The notes under the pieces were generated by a model. It did not search any database and was not told the origin of the DNA. It saw only the letters and a list, made by a program, of their open reading frames with translations. Below, piece by piece: positions 22,111 to 33,881 of a stretch of 64,000 nucleotides of DNA. The DNA is from Talinum fruticosum (taxonomy: Eukaryota; Streptophyta; Magnoliopsida; Caryophyllales; Talinaceae), in contig JAITYX010000012.1 of the NCBI GenBank assembly GCA_021018815.1, positions 1,798,001-1,862,000 of the forward strand. Direction: 5' to 3'. Position 1 is the first letter of the stretch; each line of letters opens with the position of its first letter. A program made the position numbers and the translations under genes.

Positions 22111-23655
22111 AGTAGTTTTGCGATATCATTTTTCTTTTCTTTTAATGGTTTTATCCAAAAAGGTATCCAAGACTTCTAAAATTTATTTTGAAAATAAAAT
22201 AATTCACAAAAGCGCCAATCAACTTTTTCAAAATCTCTTTCATAAGCCTTATTAAAATTATCTTGCTAAGAGATACCTGCACGTAAAGCCGACATTCGTG
22301 AAAAGGCACAATCCACCCCATAGGAGGAGTCGTGGCTCCTACACCTCCCCGCCCCAACAAGAAAAGGAAGCCATCTTAAAAAGTTTGTTCTAAATTCTAC
22401 GAGACAAAATTGATCGCTTGCGAACGTAATAATAGGGAGTGTAGCAACTATAGTTAAAATGAAATTTGAAATTCAAATAGAATTTGTTAAGTATGAAGAG
22501 TGGCAGTCTGGCAGATGTTAAAGTACAGGAAACGCTGATTCTTAAGGCTTGGGTTGAAAATTAAAACAAAATATTTAGATTTATATTCATATTTTTCATT
22601 TCACTTCTCTTTCTTTCTTTAGCACATAAATTAACATAATACACAAATTAATAAAGATATTGGGTTATTAAATAGATCATTGAGGAGCCACCCCGACTCG
22701 AATTATTAATTTACTCCAAATAGGTCACTCTGTAAATAACTTTCCTATAATTCATCCTAGTTAAATGGGAGATCCATACAAACTAATAGGCACCCTCTAC
22801 CAAACCCAATGCCCACCACTTGTCCGAACAAACCAAATGATCGTCTTCCAAATTTACTAGCTAATAGTCATACCATAACTTTAGATTTGTAGATCTAATA
22901 TTGTGGCATCATTTTCCGGTCTTTTTGTTGCTTGTCAATGGCCCCCAAAACAATTTTTTTTTTTCAAATTCTGTAGATCATTTATGGATGATAATCTCAA
23001 CATATAATAACTTGTTCTTTCATTGATAGAAGTTTATACCTTAGTGACAGTTGCTTATTTCTTTTTAAGACTGAAACTTACAGTTTACTTTTTCAATAAA
23101 AGGGAACCTTGGTAAATACAATGTAGTAATCAACTTTAGCTGAATCACAATAAATATATTACTAGGCGAGCGCGAAACATGAAAAAGATTACTCACAAGT
23201 TGTCACTTAGATAAGTGTGAAAGGAGATGCTTAGCTCTAATACATAAAAGTTACATAATTAAATACAATACACAGTAACAGATACGGTAACAAAGCAGTT
23301 AAGTTTTAATTTTTATACCACATGAGTAAAGTAATAAAAATTTTGAACCCTAAAAGTCCTGATGAAAATAATTCTATCCGTTAAAACTAAATTTTCATAA
23401 TACAATGTATTTATGAACAATATCCAATGATTTAACAAGGCTTCTTAGGATACTGTCAATGTACATAGAGAGTGGAACCCACTCGATAATATCCAACTTT
23501 TATATCTTCATTCTATGAAAACCTTTGAATAATGCAGTCTCACTAAACACAACTGTGAGGTAAATTAATTAATTGTATACATATACAACACACACTGAAA
23601 AAAATTCTAAAAAACGAAAGAAAAGGAAAAACTTAAGTAGAGGAGAGAGAAAATC
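21702..23655. repeat. Segmental duplication, copy 2 (uninterrupted)
   Basis: Direct, nearly identical counterpart of 6993-8789 plus 10062-10236. Its left end lies inside gypsy RNase H; its right end is about 3 bp from the PR-1 stop codon. The 1.4 kb between 22110 and 23500 contains no gene I can recognise; a minus-strand 69-codon frame at 22151-22360 is the only notable open stretch. Confidence 0.9.
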
Positions 23656-23657
23656 AA

Positions 23658-24185
23658 TCAGTAAGGCCTCTGTCCAACGGTATTACCATGCGGATTGTAT
23701 TCACAAACAACAAAAGTATCCCCAGTAACACATTTCACCTTTGCACATCCAACTTCCTTTGTGATTCTCCACACAAGCTGTGTATAATGCCAGCAATCCT
23801 TCCCCGGCAAACACGAGTTGGTCTTGTACTTATAGTAAGCCTCTTGGGAAGCCCACGCCCCCACGGCATCGGTTGGCTTCCAGTTGCTCCCTTGCCCCCA
23901 AAATATGTTCTCCCCATACTCTCCGGTGGAGTGGATCAATGCACAGTCTCTCCTCCTTTGATTCGCGTACCACTTGGCGTAGCTGGCCAGCTTGGCACTC
24001 CACCGGAGGGTTGGGAGCCGGTGGCGGGTTCTCACCACATTGTGCGCATATAAAAACTGTGCCACCGTGTCAGCCACCTGAGTCATCGAGGTTGGGACCA
24101 ATGTTGATTGAGTGGGGGAGAGGAGGAAAAGGAGGAAGAGAAATGCTATGAATAGAAATGGAAGGAGCTTCTTCATAGTGCCCAT
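23658..24185 (-). CDS. Pathogenesis-related protein 1 (PR-1, CAP superfamily)
   Basis: A single uninterrupted exon encodes 175 residues, the usual PR-1 length. The N-terminus (MGTMKKLLPF, then a run of Leu/Phe/Ala to about residue 22) is a signal peptide, so the protein should enter the secretory pathway. The CAP domain (about 38-175) shows FLYAHNVVR with His48, GENIFWG with Glu92, the CAP signature CWHYTQLVWR (131-140) with His133, and a C-terminal CEYNPHGN. Six cysteines (81, 125, 131, 147, 152, 161) match the three-disulphide family pattern. The last eleven residues, PHGNTVGQRPY, fit the PxGNx5PY pattern of the CAPE defence peptide. Known PR-1 proteins are secreted defence proteins that bind sterols. 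Start chosen at the first ATG, 24185; a second in-frame ATG is residue 4. Codon pattern and lack of stops contrast with all neighbouring, broken transposon genes. Basic or acidic subclass not decided. Confidence 0.95.
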   Translation of the reverse strand: MGTMKKLLPFLFIAFLFLLFLLSPTQSTLVPTSMTQVADTVAQFLYAHNVVRTRHRLPTLRWSAKLASYAKWYANQRRRDCALIHSTGEYGENIFWGQGSNWKPTDAVGAWASQEAYYKYKTNSCLPGKDCWHYTQLVWRITKEVGCAKVKCVTGDTFVVCEYNPHGNTVGQRPY

Positions 24186-24275
24186 TTCTTTTTTGTGGGT
24201 ATAAAATGGGTTTAGTAATCTTAGATGTGGATCTATTTTTAAAAGGCACTTGAGGTTCCTAAGGACGGGAGCGGG

Positions 24276-24285
24276 TATTTATATA
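24276..24285 (-). promoter_or_regulatory. TATA box of the PR-1 gene
   Basis: TATATAAATA on the minus strand, about 91 bp upstream of the ATG. It would place the transcription start near 24250 and give a 5' UTR of about 65 bases. Confidence 0.75.
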
Positions 24286-24532
24286 GTACCAAATAGAAGG
24301 GTTCAAATTTTTTTGGGGTTTTTTTTTATCAAGTTGTCTGGTTGGAAGTATTTTTGTCAGGAGATGTCACATGGGGTTAGTATGGAAGGCTAGTAATTGT
24401 AATAAAAGTTGAGCAATGTTTTATTCTCTTTCAGTCTTTAATAGGGTCCATGTTATTAAGTTATCAACTGGTTTGTGGTAGGTGATGCAAATTAAATGTT
24501 GATTGGCTTATATCGAGATTATTAAAAAACCA

Positions 24533-24817
24533 AGTCAAGTAACTATTGGGTGGATGGTATGATTATTAGGGTTCCTAAATTGGTGGCTGATATATGCATG
24601 ATTAGGTTTCAGGTGCGGCTCTGTAACATGCAAGCTAATTATTTATGCGATGATTTTCAAACCTAGAGTTGTTTTTATGATCAAAGCAAGGAATGTAAAT
24701 GTCAAAATCATTGTGGCATGTGGATGATAAAAAGGCACAAATGCATTCCATATTTGACACTTTTAGTCCAAAGGCCATGTATTCCGTATTTGAGTTCCAG
24801 ACTGTTTGTGCTTGACC
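24533..24817. promoter_or_regulatory. Two W-box-like elements upstream of PR-1
   Basis: TTGACT on the minus strand (24533-24538) and TTGACC on the plus strand (24812-24817) match the WRKY-binding core TTGAC[C/T], about 350 and 630 bp upstream of the ATG. WRKY control is usual for PR-1 genes, but hexamers of this kind occur often by chance. Confidence 0.35.
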
Positions 24818-25414
24818 ACTTTTTTTGGGGGATATAAACAAATGTTTTTTACAAAGGTAAACGCGGACTATTGAACTGGGCCTCTATTTAATGATAATTT
24901 TATCATCTCCTTATTTGTTCATAACTCATCCCAACTCCCTTATTACAATTTGTAAGGAAATTATTTCATATAAAGTTTGAATCCTAATGTAAATGATGAA
25001 AGTGTGGAATGTTTGCTACTAAATCAATATTAACTTGATAAATAAATATTATTGCATTTAAAGTCCTCTTACAATCCATCGGTCCTCCTCGTACAATTGA
25101 AAGGATGGACTTAATAATATTATTGACATTTGGGTCTTCCAAACCCCACTCATGTGAACTACATATTGGCCATAGACCAAATAAATACTAATCTTGATCT
25201 TCAAGTAATGTAAGTTTTTGTATGAAAGTCGCAATTTTGAGATTAGAGCCCCCTTGTTTGCCATGCTTCTTTTTCTCTTGTTGAAGGAATGGAACTCTCT
25301 AATGACACAACAACAAAATAAGTTGGTATGGAGAAAGTGGTTTCACAATAAGCACATATAAAAGCCTTATTTGTGTGATTGTAAATGTATAATTGTCATC
25401 AATTGTATTGGAAA
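24818..25414. other. Intergenic, no feature seen
   Basis: AT-rich single-copy-looking DNA upstream of PR-1. Short open frames on the minus strand (24635-24841, 25058-25264) show no recognisable protein pattern. Confidence 0.5.
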
Positions 25415-25853
25415 ATTAAGGACTGACCTTAGGACGAAGTGATCGGATCGATTGTTGTCCGGTAGCCCATGAAAGAATTCCCTAGTCACGAGACATTCCT
25501 ATCTAGTTGTAAGTTCAAGTTGCGAATTTGCAATCAAACACCATTATAGAGTACTCGGATACTATCGGACTCGCCGTAAAAAGTCACTAAGCAAACTCAA
25601 AGAAATCTAGGATGACTGGTTGTGCATGAGAAAGAATGGAGAGAGTAGTATGTATTTGGTGTATTACAATTGACTATGGATTACTTCAACAGAGAACCCT
25701 CATATCTCTACTTAAACAAAGGAGAACCAATCCACAATTAAATTACTAAATTAATGTGATTTATTTTCTTAATCAACTCTCTTGTAACTGCAAATTAATT
25801 CTCGTAATCAATTCTACTCATTCGATGTAGCTATTGCCAAAGATCGTTCAACA
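25415..25853 (-). mobile_element. Probable 3' LTR of a decayed copia element
   Basis: On the minus strand a polypurine-like GAGTGGGAGC (about 25854-25863) is followed at 25853 by TGTTGAACGATC. The sequence GTGGCCGAGTGGGAG next to a TGTTG start is the usual junction before the 3' LTR in many plant copia elements. The far end of the LTR is not defined. It is the closest mobile element upstream of PR-1 (about 1.2 kb). Confidence 0.4.
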
Positions 25854-25863
25854 GCTCCCACTC

Positions 25864-27854
25864 GGCCACATAAGCCATATGTTACATATCTCACTACCAA
25901 CACATCTCTTCACGTTTCATATTGGGAATGACACATAAAAGTAACTAATCGTGCTATATTAAGTCACCCTCTAACTAACACAACACTTTCACATAAAACG
26001 ATACCATGAATTCTCCAAAGATCATTTGAAGCATACATTGTCCCTTTATGTTTATCGGGTATGTCATATGATTACATTCTGAATATAATTGCCCAGTGCT
26101 GTTAGGATTAAGATGAAAAAAATTCTTCTTAGGCACTCATGATATTACATCTTAGTTTGGCTGCTTGCCTAATGTGGTCCATTGAGCTGCAAACATCTTG
26201 GCCGTGGGAAATCACATTAAAGTAGTGAAACTAAAACTTTGACTTCATGTCATACTTCTCGATCTAAGGGTTTTGTGCTTTTAAACAAGCGAGTCCACAA
26301 GGATCACTGCTTGACAAAAGAAGAGATCCAATTGTAAATCCTCTAAAAGTTGACAAAGCACACGAGTGTATGATATGTATGTCATGGTATAGCTCCCACT
26401 AAGCTGAGCTTGTCACTCTCTTATAGCATGCAAATCACTAACCCAAACTTTTCTTAAAAGTCTAATATGAGACACTAGATTGACGTCCAAATGTTAATCT
26501 TGACATTCAAGATTTAGTTATTTTGGCTTCAATATGAAATCAAGGTATTTCATATATCAATTTTATACAGTCTCATCTTAAGCTTACTAAGGCGACTATA
26601 AGAAATTATAGTTTATATTCATAGTACACAAGTATAAAGGTCATATAACATTACATACACTTAGTATTAATATTTTTCAGTCTCATCCTACTCGCTAATC
26701 AAACGTTAAGTTGATTACTAATGTGATAGGATCAATTATAAGCCTAGTGACATTTCAACGTGCCTATTCGCACGGTTATAAGAACCCGATGCCTTACCAC
26801 TTGGCCACGCCCATTCGCGCGGAAATTGATTATGTATAAGCATATGAAAAAAGAACATCATTTTTTAATAAAAGTTTTATACAAAACAAACATGTCCATC
26901 ACAAAAACAAGATTCATCCATAAGATAAAAACTTGTTTCTTGAACTAGATAGCAACAAGCAACAAATTTTGCTCATGCAATTATGCTTTCAATTGCATCC
27001 TAATATAACGTGTTCACTACGGATGAAAAAAATATTATGAGTCTGGACGTCATAGGCTCGTCTAGGTTGCACCCAAAGTCAACAATGGAGTATCATTTTA
27101 TTGTTAAGGTGGCATGAAAACAAAAAACAATTAGATTACTCATACTATGAAGGTAATGCAAAAATTATCTTAACAACTTGCTAACAAGGAGATTTAAAAA
27201 AATAATTATTGTCATAATTTCTTACAAAAGAATGACACCATGTAAATGTTAAGCGATATACACAACGTGTTAAACGAGTTAAGTATTCTATGTAGTAAAA
27301 TAGACTATCTATTCATCGTTTTAAAGGCACTTGAGTAAGGCTCGAGGTTAGACCTTTATCAACTGGAGCGTCAATGGGTTCGGAATAACATACTAGAGAA
27401 CGTTAAAGATTTCTTGTATATGTACAAACTTAGCAACATCCCAGGACCTTCTTAGGACCATTTTTGTTATTCCCATGAGTAGGACATATATAGCTTCACA
27501 AGTGTCTTCCATCACAAAATTGAAAACAACCACTACTTAGTGGCTTCAAACATCGCTAAGTTATTCCCTGCCAACAATGTGTCGTACAAAAAACTGAGAA
27601 ATATAATCTCTCTTGTTATTCTTGATACACTCATAGTCATAGTATCCGATATATAATGACTTGGAAGATTTCTCAAATCATTGTATGGACTTTTCAAGAT
27701 GACACATTTTATCCTCTTGACTTTATTATACAAAAACAATAGTCGAATCCATATAAATCTCTCCCTTAATATCGTAATTTGAGGAAAAATAATCTAGTTG
27801 TCTATTTGAACTTACCATATAGTCTAAATGCGCAACTAGATATGGAAGTAGTGA
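25864..27854 (-). mobile_element. Decayed internal region of a minus-strand copia, no readable domain
   Basis: Between the LTR above and the solo LTR at 27855 there are many stops on both strands. I could not identify RT or RNase H motifs. It is assigned to the copia whose gag remnant lies at 31650-32100 only by position and orientation. Confidence 0.3.
26765..26811 (-). other. tRNA-Gln-like 5' half (fragment)
   Basis: On the minus strand GGGCGTGGCCAAGTGGTAAG continues with GCATCGGGTT and matches the 5' half of plant organellar (plastid-type) tRNA-Gln from acceptor strand to anticodon stem. The anticodon loop and the whole 3' half with box B are not present, so it is not a gene. A palindrome-like GTGCCTATTCGCAC lies next to it. 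Confidence 0.45.
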
Positions 27855-30800
27855 TGTAACACCCCAAAACCCACCCTAGGAGTATTACATCGCCAAAGTT
27901 CCTCACAAGGAACTCCCAAGGCTCATTCAGGTGTCGGCTTGACTTTCTAATTCTAACTTAAGGTAATCAAGGTAATTTTCCAAAAGAGTTTGAAAATTTT
28001 CTAAAAATTTCAGCAGAGTTCCGTTTGTAATATGGTATATCTCCAAGTCTTAATAAAGCCCTAAACCCTTCATAAAAATCATAATACAACTCAACGAGCC
28101 ACACGCTTGGAGTATACAACTCAACGACCACAAGTCGGAGTCCAACTAATCATGCATTAAAACTTAAAACATTCTAAATAGTTATGATACATCCGATACA
28201 AACTATATGAACTAAATTACAAACTATAATACTTAGAAACATAAGAAATGCACGTCTGTCACTTGAATCACTTAGCAAACAACAAACAACAATCGGCAGG
28301 AGCCCAAAATATGCTAAGTACCGCACACATCTCCCGAGAGTGTACCTACAACACTGGGGAGGGGAAAAGGGGGATTTTGTGGGGTGAGCAAACCACGGGC
28401 TCACCGGAGAATCTTACACTCATAAAATGGAAATTCTTTACACATACTACTCATAATACGAAAATCGGTGAAAGTATAATATGTAACACAAATCTAGATA
28501 CTTTTCAATAAAATCCTTTGAAATCATTTGCCACATATAGATCACAACACTTCAATCATTTAAAGGCACGATTTGCAGGCATTAAGAACTCTTTTGAAAC
28601 TTAGTCATCTTTAAATAAGGTAGGGCAACCACCTATGCTTTCTTTCAAATGCTTTCGGTCGAAACTCGAATATCTTTCCACGGAAAGCCCTTGCAGCTTA
28701 TCTTTATTTCAATCTTCAAACAGGGTTTCAAAACTCATTGGATCCGAATCAACTTTCCAGGCTCTATGGACTTGAGCTAGCACTTCATAATTTCTAGGGC
28801 ACGACCACGAAAAAGGCTTCTAGGACCTATCTTCTAGGAAGTCTCGGATCGGGCATCCTGATACACCAGGACCCCTATTAGACCCTTCCCTCGAAGTTTC
28901 TCGTCGGGCATCCTCACGCTTGAGGATCCCTATTAGAACCCTTTGCTATGCTAAACAATCCTAGCCAAGTCGATTCAAAACAATTTGCACATAATCATTC
29001 ATCATGTTTGCTTCAAACAGACTTTCTTAAATCAGTTTAACACCATGGAAGGCATGACACCGTATGTCACCCTTATAAATTCACTTTCTAAAATCCGATT
29101 CACTTTTTCAAATAAGTTTCGCTTCTTTAGAACACATTTCAAGTTTGAAAGGCATTTATCAAGAATCATACTCAAGTAGCGTTTTGCATAACATTTGAAC
29201 TCTGTTCAAAACTAACTTTGAGTACTATTCTCAAGTCACTTCAAGAGTCAAGCATCTCTATACTAAGACTTAGCATCCCAAGCTAAGATATTCTATTCAA
29301 GCATCTACTCTTATTCATCCATATTCTATTCAAGCATGAGTCTCCTATTCCCATATATGTAATTCTCGTCTTACTTCGTTTTCAAGCCGCGAGATCAATC
29401 CACATAGACATGTACTCCCTTGATAGTCCAATCTTCTGTTCCTCTTACGTACTCCAAAGTCCATTTCCCTTACCTTAATTCACATTCAAGCCTAATGAGT
29501 TTAGGAACTAAAACTTCTCCGAGCCACAATAACCACAAGTAATCACCACTTAACTCCAACGGCCCACTTCTCACAATTTTCCATCTTTACCTCAAACTCT
29601 CATATTATGTTTCTACCTTATTAATCAACTCTTTCTCACCAATACTTAATCATAGAACTCTTAATCTCCTTTCAACACTCAAATTCCTCTAGCTCCGCTT
29701 ATCTTCAAGTTTAGTTCAATCTCAAGGATTTAAATATATTTTGAACTCAATTATCCTAACAATCACCCACTTCTCACTCCCATGACTCAATTGTGCATCA
29801 ATCAGTATGAACTCATACTCCCCTTTATACTTCAACTCATTATTTCCCAATATTAGCACTTATTTTGCAATACCGCAATTCAAGAAATCTCTAAGTAATT
29901 CACACCCAAATCGCAACTTCTTTGTCCTTAATTGCTAATTGAAACTTCAATATTATTCCTTAGACCTACACAATCTCCAGTTTTCCAATTCAGCCTTAAC
30001 ACTTAATTAGATTCTCTTAAGTTGTAATTCAACCATAACTACTTTTTATAGCACAATCATTCGAGTATTCACAACAAACATTCAATATTCACAATAAATC
30101 CAGTTGGGTTTTGAAATTACTAATAGTTTAGAGTATAAGACTATCCACCTCGAATTAGGGATTGAAGGTTGAGAATTTCGGATTAGACTAGGTCGGTTTC
30201 GTCCTTTCTTTCCTCTTCCTCTACTGCCAACCGTTGTCTAGCCCCGGTTTCGTTGCCTTCCTCTATGCCCAACGCTTGCTCTGGCTGTGGTCTTGCTCGC
30301 CGGCCACCGCTCTCTCTCGCCGGCCACTACTCCTTCGCTCACTCGGTCGCCGCCTCCTCTTCTTTCTTTCTTTCTCTCGCTCGAGCCCTCAGCCCTCTTA
30401 CGCTTTCCTCCTCTCGCTCCATTCGGGTCCGGTCTTCTCCCTCCCTGTGCTCACTTGGCTGTGACATTCTCGCCGTTCGAGGCCAGCCACGAGTCACTGG
30501 CCTCCTGGCTCTCGTGCTCTCTCCCTCTCTCTCTGCTTCTCTCGCCCGATCCTCTCTCTCGTTTCCCCTCTTCGTTCGGTTTTTCTCTGTTTCTGCTCTT
30601 TCTTTTAACCCGACCTTGTTCTTTTCTTTTCCCTTTAATACCTTTCCTTCTTTTTTTTGTTGTGGCTCCTTCACAATTTGCCAGGACACCTCTTCCTAAC
30701 ACTAATCTCTTTTCTAGACTTAACACCTAATTGCCCCTCTTAATAGTCCTTATTACATTCCTCTTCCCTTTTTCTTTTGTTAACCCTCATAATAATTAAA

Positions 30801-31024
30801 CCCACATACATAGCATAAGTGGTCTCGGGTTTTATTCGGCTAGTCCAGGCGGAAAATTAGAAGGAAGGAATTAATACACTTCACTAATAATAATTTGCCA
30901 AAATAAATTTACGAATATATACCCGCGTATATATATTTTAGTTATTCGACCTAATTTAATTAATTAAGGCCAAATGATTAGTTCAACTCATATAACTACC
31001 TAACCCAAAATTATGGGTCTTACA
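27855..31024. mobile_element. Solo LTR Z1 (3170 bp) with AGTGA target duplication
   Basis: The unit starts TGTAACACCCC and ends GGGTCTTACA and is flanked by AGTGA at 27850-27854 and 31025-31029. A homologous unit of 3130 bp with its own duplication is at 40020-43149. No pol or gag is present, so both are taken as solo LTRs of an unusually long-LTR family. A block at about 30190-30720 is extremely pyrimidine-rich on the plus strand, giving open frames of up to 148 codons that share no protein similarity with those in the sister copy. Confidence 0.85.
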
Positions 31025-31029
31025 AGTGA

Positions 31030-31649
31030 ATAAAAACATATCTCACCATATGAGGTAAAGTATCTACATAGTCTCCCCTTCAAAATATTTTGAGCTCATT
31101 TTACCCCTTAAAATATTTTCTCCACTTCTTGTTTGATGAATCATTGACCTCTACAAAAGTGGTAAATATTTCTATTTTCAAAGGATTTCATAAAGGATTC
31201 ATTCCCCTTTCTAGAATCCCGATATTTAGAGAATCACTTGCACTATCCCTTGAATGTGTAGAATCTTTAGTGTGCCGACTATCCTCATATTAAAAGGTAG
31301 AGATTGAGAACAAAACTAATTACGAAAGATGATTCACCTAATCGGATGAAATTCCAACATCTAGAATAATAGGACTTCCCTCACTATCTCTTTCATTTGG
31401 AAGAAATATATTATCCTTGATGACTTGGTGAGTGCATAAATGTGAAATATAAGCAAGTGATCAAATATATAAATAACAACCAAGTTAAGAAAATTATTCA
31501 ATTAATTTTTCCGATGAGTCATGGCCAAAAGACACATTGCCATGTTAAAAGAAAAAAAAACAAAGACTATTGTCGTTCCAAAAAACTAAGTTTCAACAAG
31601 TACGTAGAGAGCAATAGAAAGAAGCAACACATTTTCTTCATATTATCTT
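31030..31649. other. Decayed copia remnant, no gene seen
   Basis: AT-rich sequence with many stops in all frames. It lies between solo LTR Z1 and the copia gag remnant and is probably part of that element. Confidence 0.3.
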
Positions 31650-32100
31650 TGAATTATGTGCTTACGAGTTCCTGATTTGACTTGTGTTCATATTGGTAGA
31701 AGAAAACGTCCTTACACGTTCTTCTTCCATCTCGAGCCACCTCCGAATCTGTTTGAAGGTTTTCGGATGGTCATTATCGGTTATAATGAGTTTAACCTTC
31801 TTCTAATGCACATTATGATTAGGAAGAGCCTGAATCACATTCAGGACTTATTCCTCTGTGGAGATTTTTCGCCCAACGACTTTTAAGATCTTGAACCACT
31901 ATACTCATAATTCGTGGATGCTCAACTATACTGCTACTCGGAATCCGTTTGGCACTACATCCACTTCATATTCAATATAGTCATGATACAAATGTCTAGT
32001 CAAATCTAATTTTATGTTTGTCCCACATGTCCTTACTAGTGAGACAATCTTCAAACTCTTCAATCGGATCGTTGTGCATGTTATGAAACATAAACGTGTC
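31650..32100 (-). pseudogene. Copia Gag remnant
   Basis: Read on the minus strand across several frameshifts, patches typical of copia Gag appear: CLTSKDMWDKHKIRF at about 32030, then TEEQVLNVIQALPNH-like and HPKTF, then RWLEMEEERVRTF near 31730. Several stops are present. The orientation agrees with the LTR at 25415-25853. Confidence 0.55.
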
Positions 32101-32690
32101 ACGCATTATAATCTATTTTGTTCCAGGCATTATATGCCTTAAGATCCTATCGATATTGATTATTAGCGGTATTTACAGGCTTAGCCACAATAGTTGTTAC
32201 GGTTTCCAAAACCTTATGCTCATTGGATCCGAATCAACTTTCCGAGGCTCTATTAGCGGTATTTACAATCTATTTTGTTCCGGGCATCATATGCCTTAAG
32301 ATCTCTATGTACCGGATGTTGTAATTAGTACCATTGAGCATCTCATTAGTGGACAGACCACCTATAATGTTATTTGTTTCCATGTCTACAAATAAAATAA
32401 AGATATTATGCACACTCATATAACTAATTTATTTAAAACTCCATCATCCATATCATACGTTAGAAAATTGTGTTGGGCTCATAATCATGCTTGACAGAGA
32501 TTTAAAATATCAAAGAGATATTCAAAAATGTTATGTGAAACAAATTCACATAATGTTATATTAAATGAATTAATATAATAATTGATTACGTAAAATTAAT
32601 TTACATAATCACTGGGGATTATGTAAAAGAAAATTTATATACTATTATAAAAACCAAAAAGATATAAATTAATTTAATTGTGACTAGATA
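32101..32690. other. Unassigned AT-rich stretch with short internal repeat
   Basis: A patch around 32105-32150 (ATCTATTTTGTTCC, GGCATTATATGCCTTAAGATC) is repeated at 32266-32303, and another patch (CATTGGATCCGAATCAACTTTCC, shortened here) resembles 28736-28760 inside solo LTR Z1. No gene was seen. Confidence 0.4.
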
Positions 32691-32696
32691 AAATTT

Positions 32697-32883
32697 CACT
32701 ATTACATATATGACTTTTGATTACGGTTAAAAGGACAAACCATCATGAAAAATGGACCGCTAGCATTTTTATAAATAAGCGGCATTGTGTCTTGCTATAA
32801 CCTTTGACGACGGTTCCTTGAAAGAAGCTGTTGTTATAGGTAACATTTGATGACGGTTCTTTCATTGAACTGTCGTCAAATGT
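32697..32883 (+). mobile_element. CACTA (En/Spm)-like terminus with subterminal hairpins
   Basis: CACTA at 32697-32701 may be the terminal inverted repeat. About 100 bp inside are two imperfect palindromes: 32800-32841 (CTTTGACGACGG arm) and 32843-32883 (ACATTTGATGACGGTTC against GAACTGTCGTCAAATGT). Such TTTGACGACGG-type hairpins are the usual subterminal repeats of plant CACTA elements. The other end was not found and no transposase was recognised. Confidence 0.5.
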
Positions 32884-32899
32884 CTCTCCGGATACAATC

Positions 32900-33881
32900 T
32901 AAAAACCCGAGAATTGATATTTTCTATTTCCACACCCACTTACATCTACTCTCTACTCTCGGTCTTATTGCACTTCGAGTTCCTCTCTTCCACTATTACC
33001 TCGGATCTAGAACTCGTACTGTTGTTTCCTCGCCGTTCGACTTGAGCTGGTAAGCTATCCTCACCATTGTAGCTGTCCTCTCGCTTAATCTTTCCTTTCG
33101 CTCATAGTTTCCTCTCGTCTCTTTTAAGTGTAGATCTCCTCTTGCTCATTCTCGCTGTCAAGCCTCTCCCTCGCCCTCGTCTGTGTTCATAGGCCTTACG
33201 GTATAAATCTCTATCCTTTCTTATTTTTCGCTTTAAGTTATTTATAAAATTTAGATAGTTACTTGTTGAATGTATTTGCGGTAATTATGTGAATGTTGAG
33301 AATATGGGTAATGTTTGAGATTGTTGAAATATTGGATCTTTATTGAAACGTTAAATATTGAGAATATGGGTAACATTTGTTTAGTTTATTGAGTTGAAAA
33401 TTCATGAAATGTTTGAGATTTTGAGAAATGGGTTTAGGAGTTTAGGATTTAATTGTAGAGAAAGAGAATGATAGTTAAGGATGGTAAATCGAAAGAGTGC
33501 ATCCAAATTTGTTAGGGTTTTACGGAAATAGAAAGATAATTTGGATATAGGTAAATTTGTATGCAAATTTGTTTATTTTGATAAGGTGATGTTAGGGTGG
33601 ACTCATTTATTCAATTATCGAAGTTGGCATCTAAATATATTTAGAGTTTAGAGAAATAAAAATATTTATGGTTTAGGGTTTGGGGAAATAGAAAAATTTG
33701 TGGTTTACGGTGTAATGATCAAAAGGGAGAAAATATAGAGGTGAAACTGCAAAAATTGGAAAGGTATTTGGACATGGGGATCTCTCCAAATACTTGTCAT
33801 AAAGCTAAATTTGTTATCAAATTTGTTTATTTGATGAATTGATGTTGGGGTGGACTAATTTATCCAATTATCTAAATTTTC
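32900..33881. other. Non-coding stretch, leader-like, with repeated patches
   Basis: Pyrimidine-rich sequence with a donor-like GGTAAG at about 33048 is followed by AT-rich DNA in which the patch AAATTTGTTTATTTTGATAA...GATGTTAGGGTGGACT occurs at 33565-33605 and again near 33815-33855 and 34695-34740. It may be the 5' UTR and first intron of the CACTA-like element; no coding sequence was recognised. Confidence 0.35.

Noticed and set aside
6993..23655. The two direct copies as LTRs of one very large element
   Set aside because: Ends are not TG/CA, the copies contain gypsy RT coding sequence and the 3' flank of a host gene, and no target duplication is visible. A segmental duplication fits better.
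23688..24151. Plus-strand open frames of 121 and 123 codons over the PR-1 locus
   Set aside because: They are shadows of the PR-1 coding strand, without recognisable protein features.
26765..26811. A functional tRNA gene
   Set aside because: Only the 5' half is recognisable; box B, the T-arm and a plausible anticodon loop are missing.
30234..30730. Overlapping open frames of 76-148 codons in solo LTR Z1
   Set aside because: Same compositional effect of the pyrimidine-rich block; no conserved protein pattern.
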